DNA of 64,000 nt, taken from contig NZ_JANUGX010000012.1 of assembly GCF_024753245.1 (NCBI RefSeq), forward strand, positions 1 to 64,000. Direction: 5' to 3'. Below the pieces are notes generated by a model. That model was not told the DNA's origin. It ran no database searches and was given only the letters and a program-made list of their open reading frames with translations. The stretch comes from Massilia norwichensis (GTDB lineage: Bacteria > Pseudomonadota > Gammaproteobacteria > Burkholderiales > Burkholderiaceae_D). A program made the translations under genes and the position numbers. Below are positions 62,796 to 64,000 of this stretch, piece by piece. Within the stretch, counting starts at the first letter, position 1; each line of letters starts with the position of its first letter.

Positions 62796-64000
62796 TCGAA
62801 GGCCGACAGTGCGCACTTGGCGCCGTCGCCCGCGGCGATCACGATCTGCTTGAACGGCGTGGTGGTGGCGTCGCCGCCTGCAAACACACCCGGGATGTTG
62901 GTCCGGCCGTGGGCATCGACCACGATCTCGCCGAAGCGCGACAGTTCCACGCTGCCCTTCAGCCACTCGGTGTTCGGCACCAGGCCGATCTGCACGAACA
63001 CGCCTTCCAGCTCGACGTGCTTGTCCTCGCCCGACACGCGGTCCTTGAACGAGATGCCGTTGACCTTCTTGCCGTCGCCGGTGATCTCGGTGGTCTGGGC
63101 GTTGACGTGGATGGTCACGTTCGGCAGGCTTTGCAGCTTGTTGACCAGCACCGCGTCGGCCTTCAGCTGGTTCGCGAACTCCAGCAGGGTCACGTGCTGG
63201 ACGATACCGGCCAGGTCGATCGCCGCTTCCACGCCCGAGTTGCCGCCGCCGATCACGGCCACGCGCTTGCCCTTGTACAGCGGACCGTCGCAGTGCGGGC
63301 AGTAGTTCACGCCGGCGTTCTTGTACTGCTCTTCGCCCGGCACGTTGACGTTCCTCCAGCGCGCGCCGGTCGACAGGATCACGGTGCTCGACTTCAGCGA
63401 GCCGCCGTTGGCGAACTTCACCTCCACCAGTTCACCCGGCTTCGAAGGCGCGATCAGCTGCGCCGCTTCCTGCTGGGTCATGATGTCGACGCCATAGTGG
63501 CGCACCTGGGCTTCCAGCGCGGCCGAGAATTTCGGGCCGTCGGTTTCCAGCACCGAGATGTAGTTCTCGATCGACATGGTGTCGTTCACCTGACCACCCA
63601 TGCGGCCGGTGGCGATACCGGTGCGGATGCCTTTGCGGGCTGCGTACACGGCAGCGGCCGAGCCGGCCGGGCCACCGCCGACGATCAGCACGTCATACGG
63701 TTCCTTCGCATTCAGCTTGGCGGCATCGCGCTCGCCGGCACCCTTGTCCAGCTTGGCGACGATCTCTTCGACCATCATGCGGCCGGAACCGAACAGTTCG
63801 CCGTTCAGGAACACCATCGGCACGGCCATCACCTGGCGCGCCTCGACTTCCTTCTGGTAGGCGCCGCCTTCGATCACGGTGGTCTTCACGCGCGGGTTCA
63901 GGATCGCCATCAGCGACAGCGCCTGCACCACGTCCGGGCAGTTATGGCAGCTCAGCGACATGTACATCTCGAACTCGTAGTTGCCGTCCAGCGCCTTGAT
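62756..64000 (-). CDS. ahpF: Alkyl hydroperoxide reductase subunit F (5' end outside the window)
   Basis: AhpF is the flavoprotein that passes electrons from NADH to the peroxiredoxin AhpC. The visible 415 codons lack the first part of the N-terminal domain. The frame stays open to the window edge. The N-terminal thioredoxin-fold dithiol CHNC, the FAD motif [11 protein letters not shown], the second redox pair in YCPHCDGP and the NAD motif [12 protein letters not shown] are present. A distal FAD motif ([10 protein letters not shown]) lies near the end. The 3' end overlaps the kinase gene by 40 bases. Confidence 0.96.
   Translation of the reverse strand: MKALDGNYEFEMYMSLSCHNCPDVVQALSLMAILNPRVKTTVIEGGAYQKEVEARQVMAVPMVFLNGELFGSGRMMVEEIVAKLDKGAGERDAAKLNAKEPYDVLIVGGGPAGSAAAVYAARKGIRTGIATGRMGGQVNDTMSIENYISVLETDGPKFSAALEAQVRHYGVDIMTQQEAAQLIAPSKPGELVEVKFANGGSLKSSTVILSTGARWRNVNVPGEEQYKNAGVNYCPHCDGPLYKGKRVAVIGGGNSGVEAAIDLAGIVQHVTLLEFANQLKADAVLVNKLQSLPNVTIHVNAQTTEITGDGKKVNGISFKDRVSGEDKHVELEGVFVQIGLVPNTEWLKGSVELSRFGEIVVDAHGRTNIPGVFAGGDATTTPFKQIVIAAGDGAKCALSAFDYLIRMPVAVEAA

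Overview
The window is a chromosomal segment of a high-GC betaproteobacterium. Gene content and order point to Burkholderiales, most likely Oxalobacteraceae (Massilia or a close relative). The main reasons are the conserved run leuC-leuD-leuB-asd-fimV-truA-trpF-trpB-trpA ... accD-folC-dedD-cvpA-purF, the rpsF-priB-rpsR-rplI operon beside dnaB, and small dispersed hairpins of the GGGTCAG/CTGACCC type. The taxonomic call is inference from protein content and synteny; no search was run. No insertion sequence, prophage, CRISPR array or rRNA operon was seen.

Layout. 1-5.1 kb: tRNA-Pro(GGG), an MFS/acyltransferase fusion, a small unknown protein, and hom behind alaA. 5.3-12.3 kb (+): a tight run for undecaprenyl-linked aminoarabinose-type sugar synthesis and transfer (ArnT-, SMR-, ArnB-, ArnC-, formyltransferase- and ArnD-like), ending in a Bcp peroxiredoxin. 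12.6-20 kb: a PIN-PhoH ATPase, a small lipoprotein, a lipoprotein pullulanase, and a Pit phosphate transporter with its DUF47 partner. 20-24 kb: dnaB, rplI, rpsR, priB and rpsF (-), then lexA with a canonical SOS box (+). 24-26 kb: two tandem Sel1-repeat paralogs.

25.7-45.1 kb is one long minus-strand biosynthetic block covering amino acid (leu, asd, trp, sulfur amino acid), purine, folate and fatty acid precursor genes. It also holds the polar-landmark protein FimV and the tRNA-modifying TruA. The block is interrupted by three small accessory genes between trpA and accD and by a 40-residue entericidin-like lipoprotein gene between leuC and leuD.

45-51 kb is regulatory: a CheZ-CheA pair, a universal stress protein, a NarL/FixJ response regulator and an FNR-like regulator that lacks the usual iron-sulfur cysteines. 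51-60 kb holds a glycine-zipper envelope protein and a tightly overlapping five-gene DNA-repair run: RecQ-family helicase, MBL exonuclease, ATP-dependent DNA ligase, Lhr-like helicase and the PdeM phosphoesterase. The right end has a DUF805 protein, a PAS hybrid sensor kinase and a 5'-truncated ahpF, whose 3' end overlaps the kinase gene on the opposite strand.

The most notable points are the repair operon with a RecQ that ends in a UvrD-type module, the aminoarabinose operon without a decarboxylase, the Asp60-to-Glu change in TrpA, the cysteine-poor FNR homolog, and several structured intergenic repeats.
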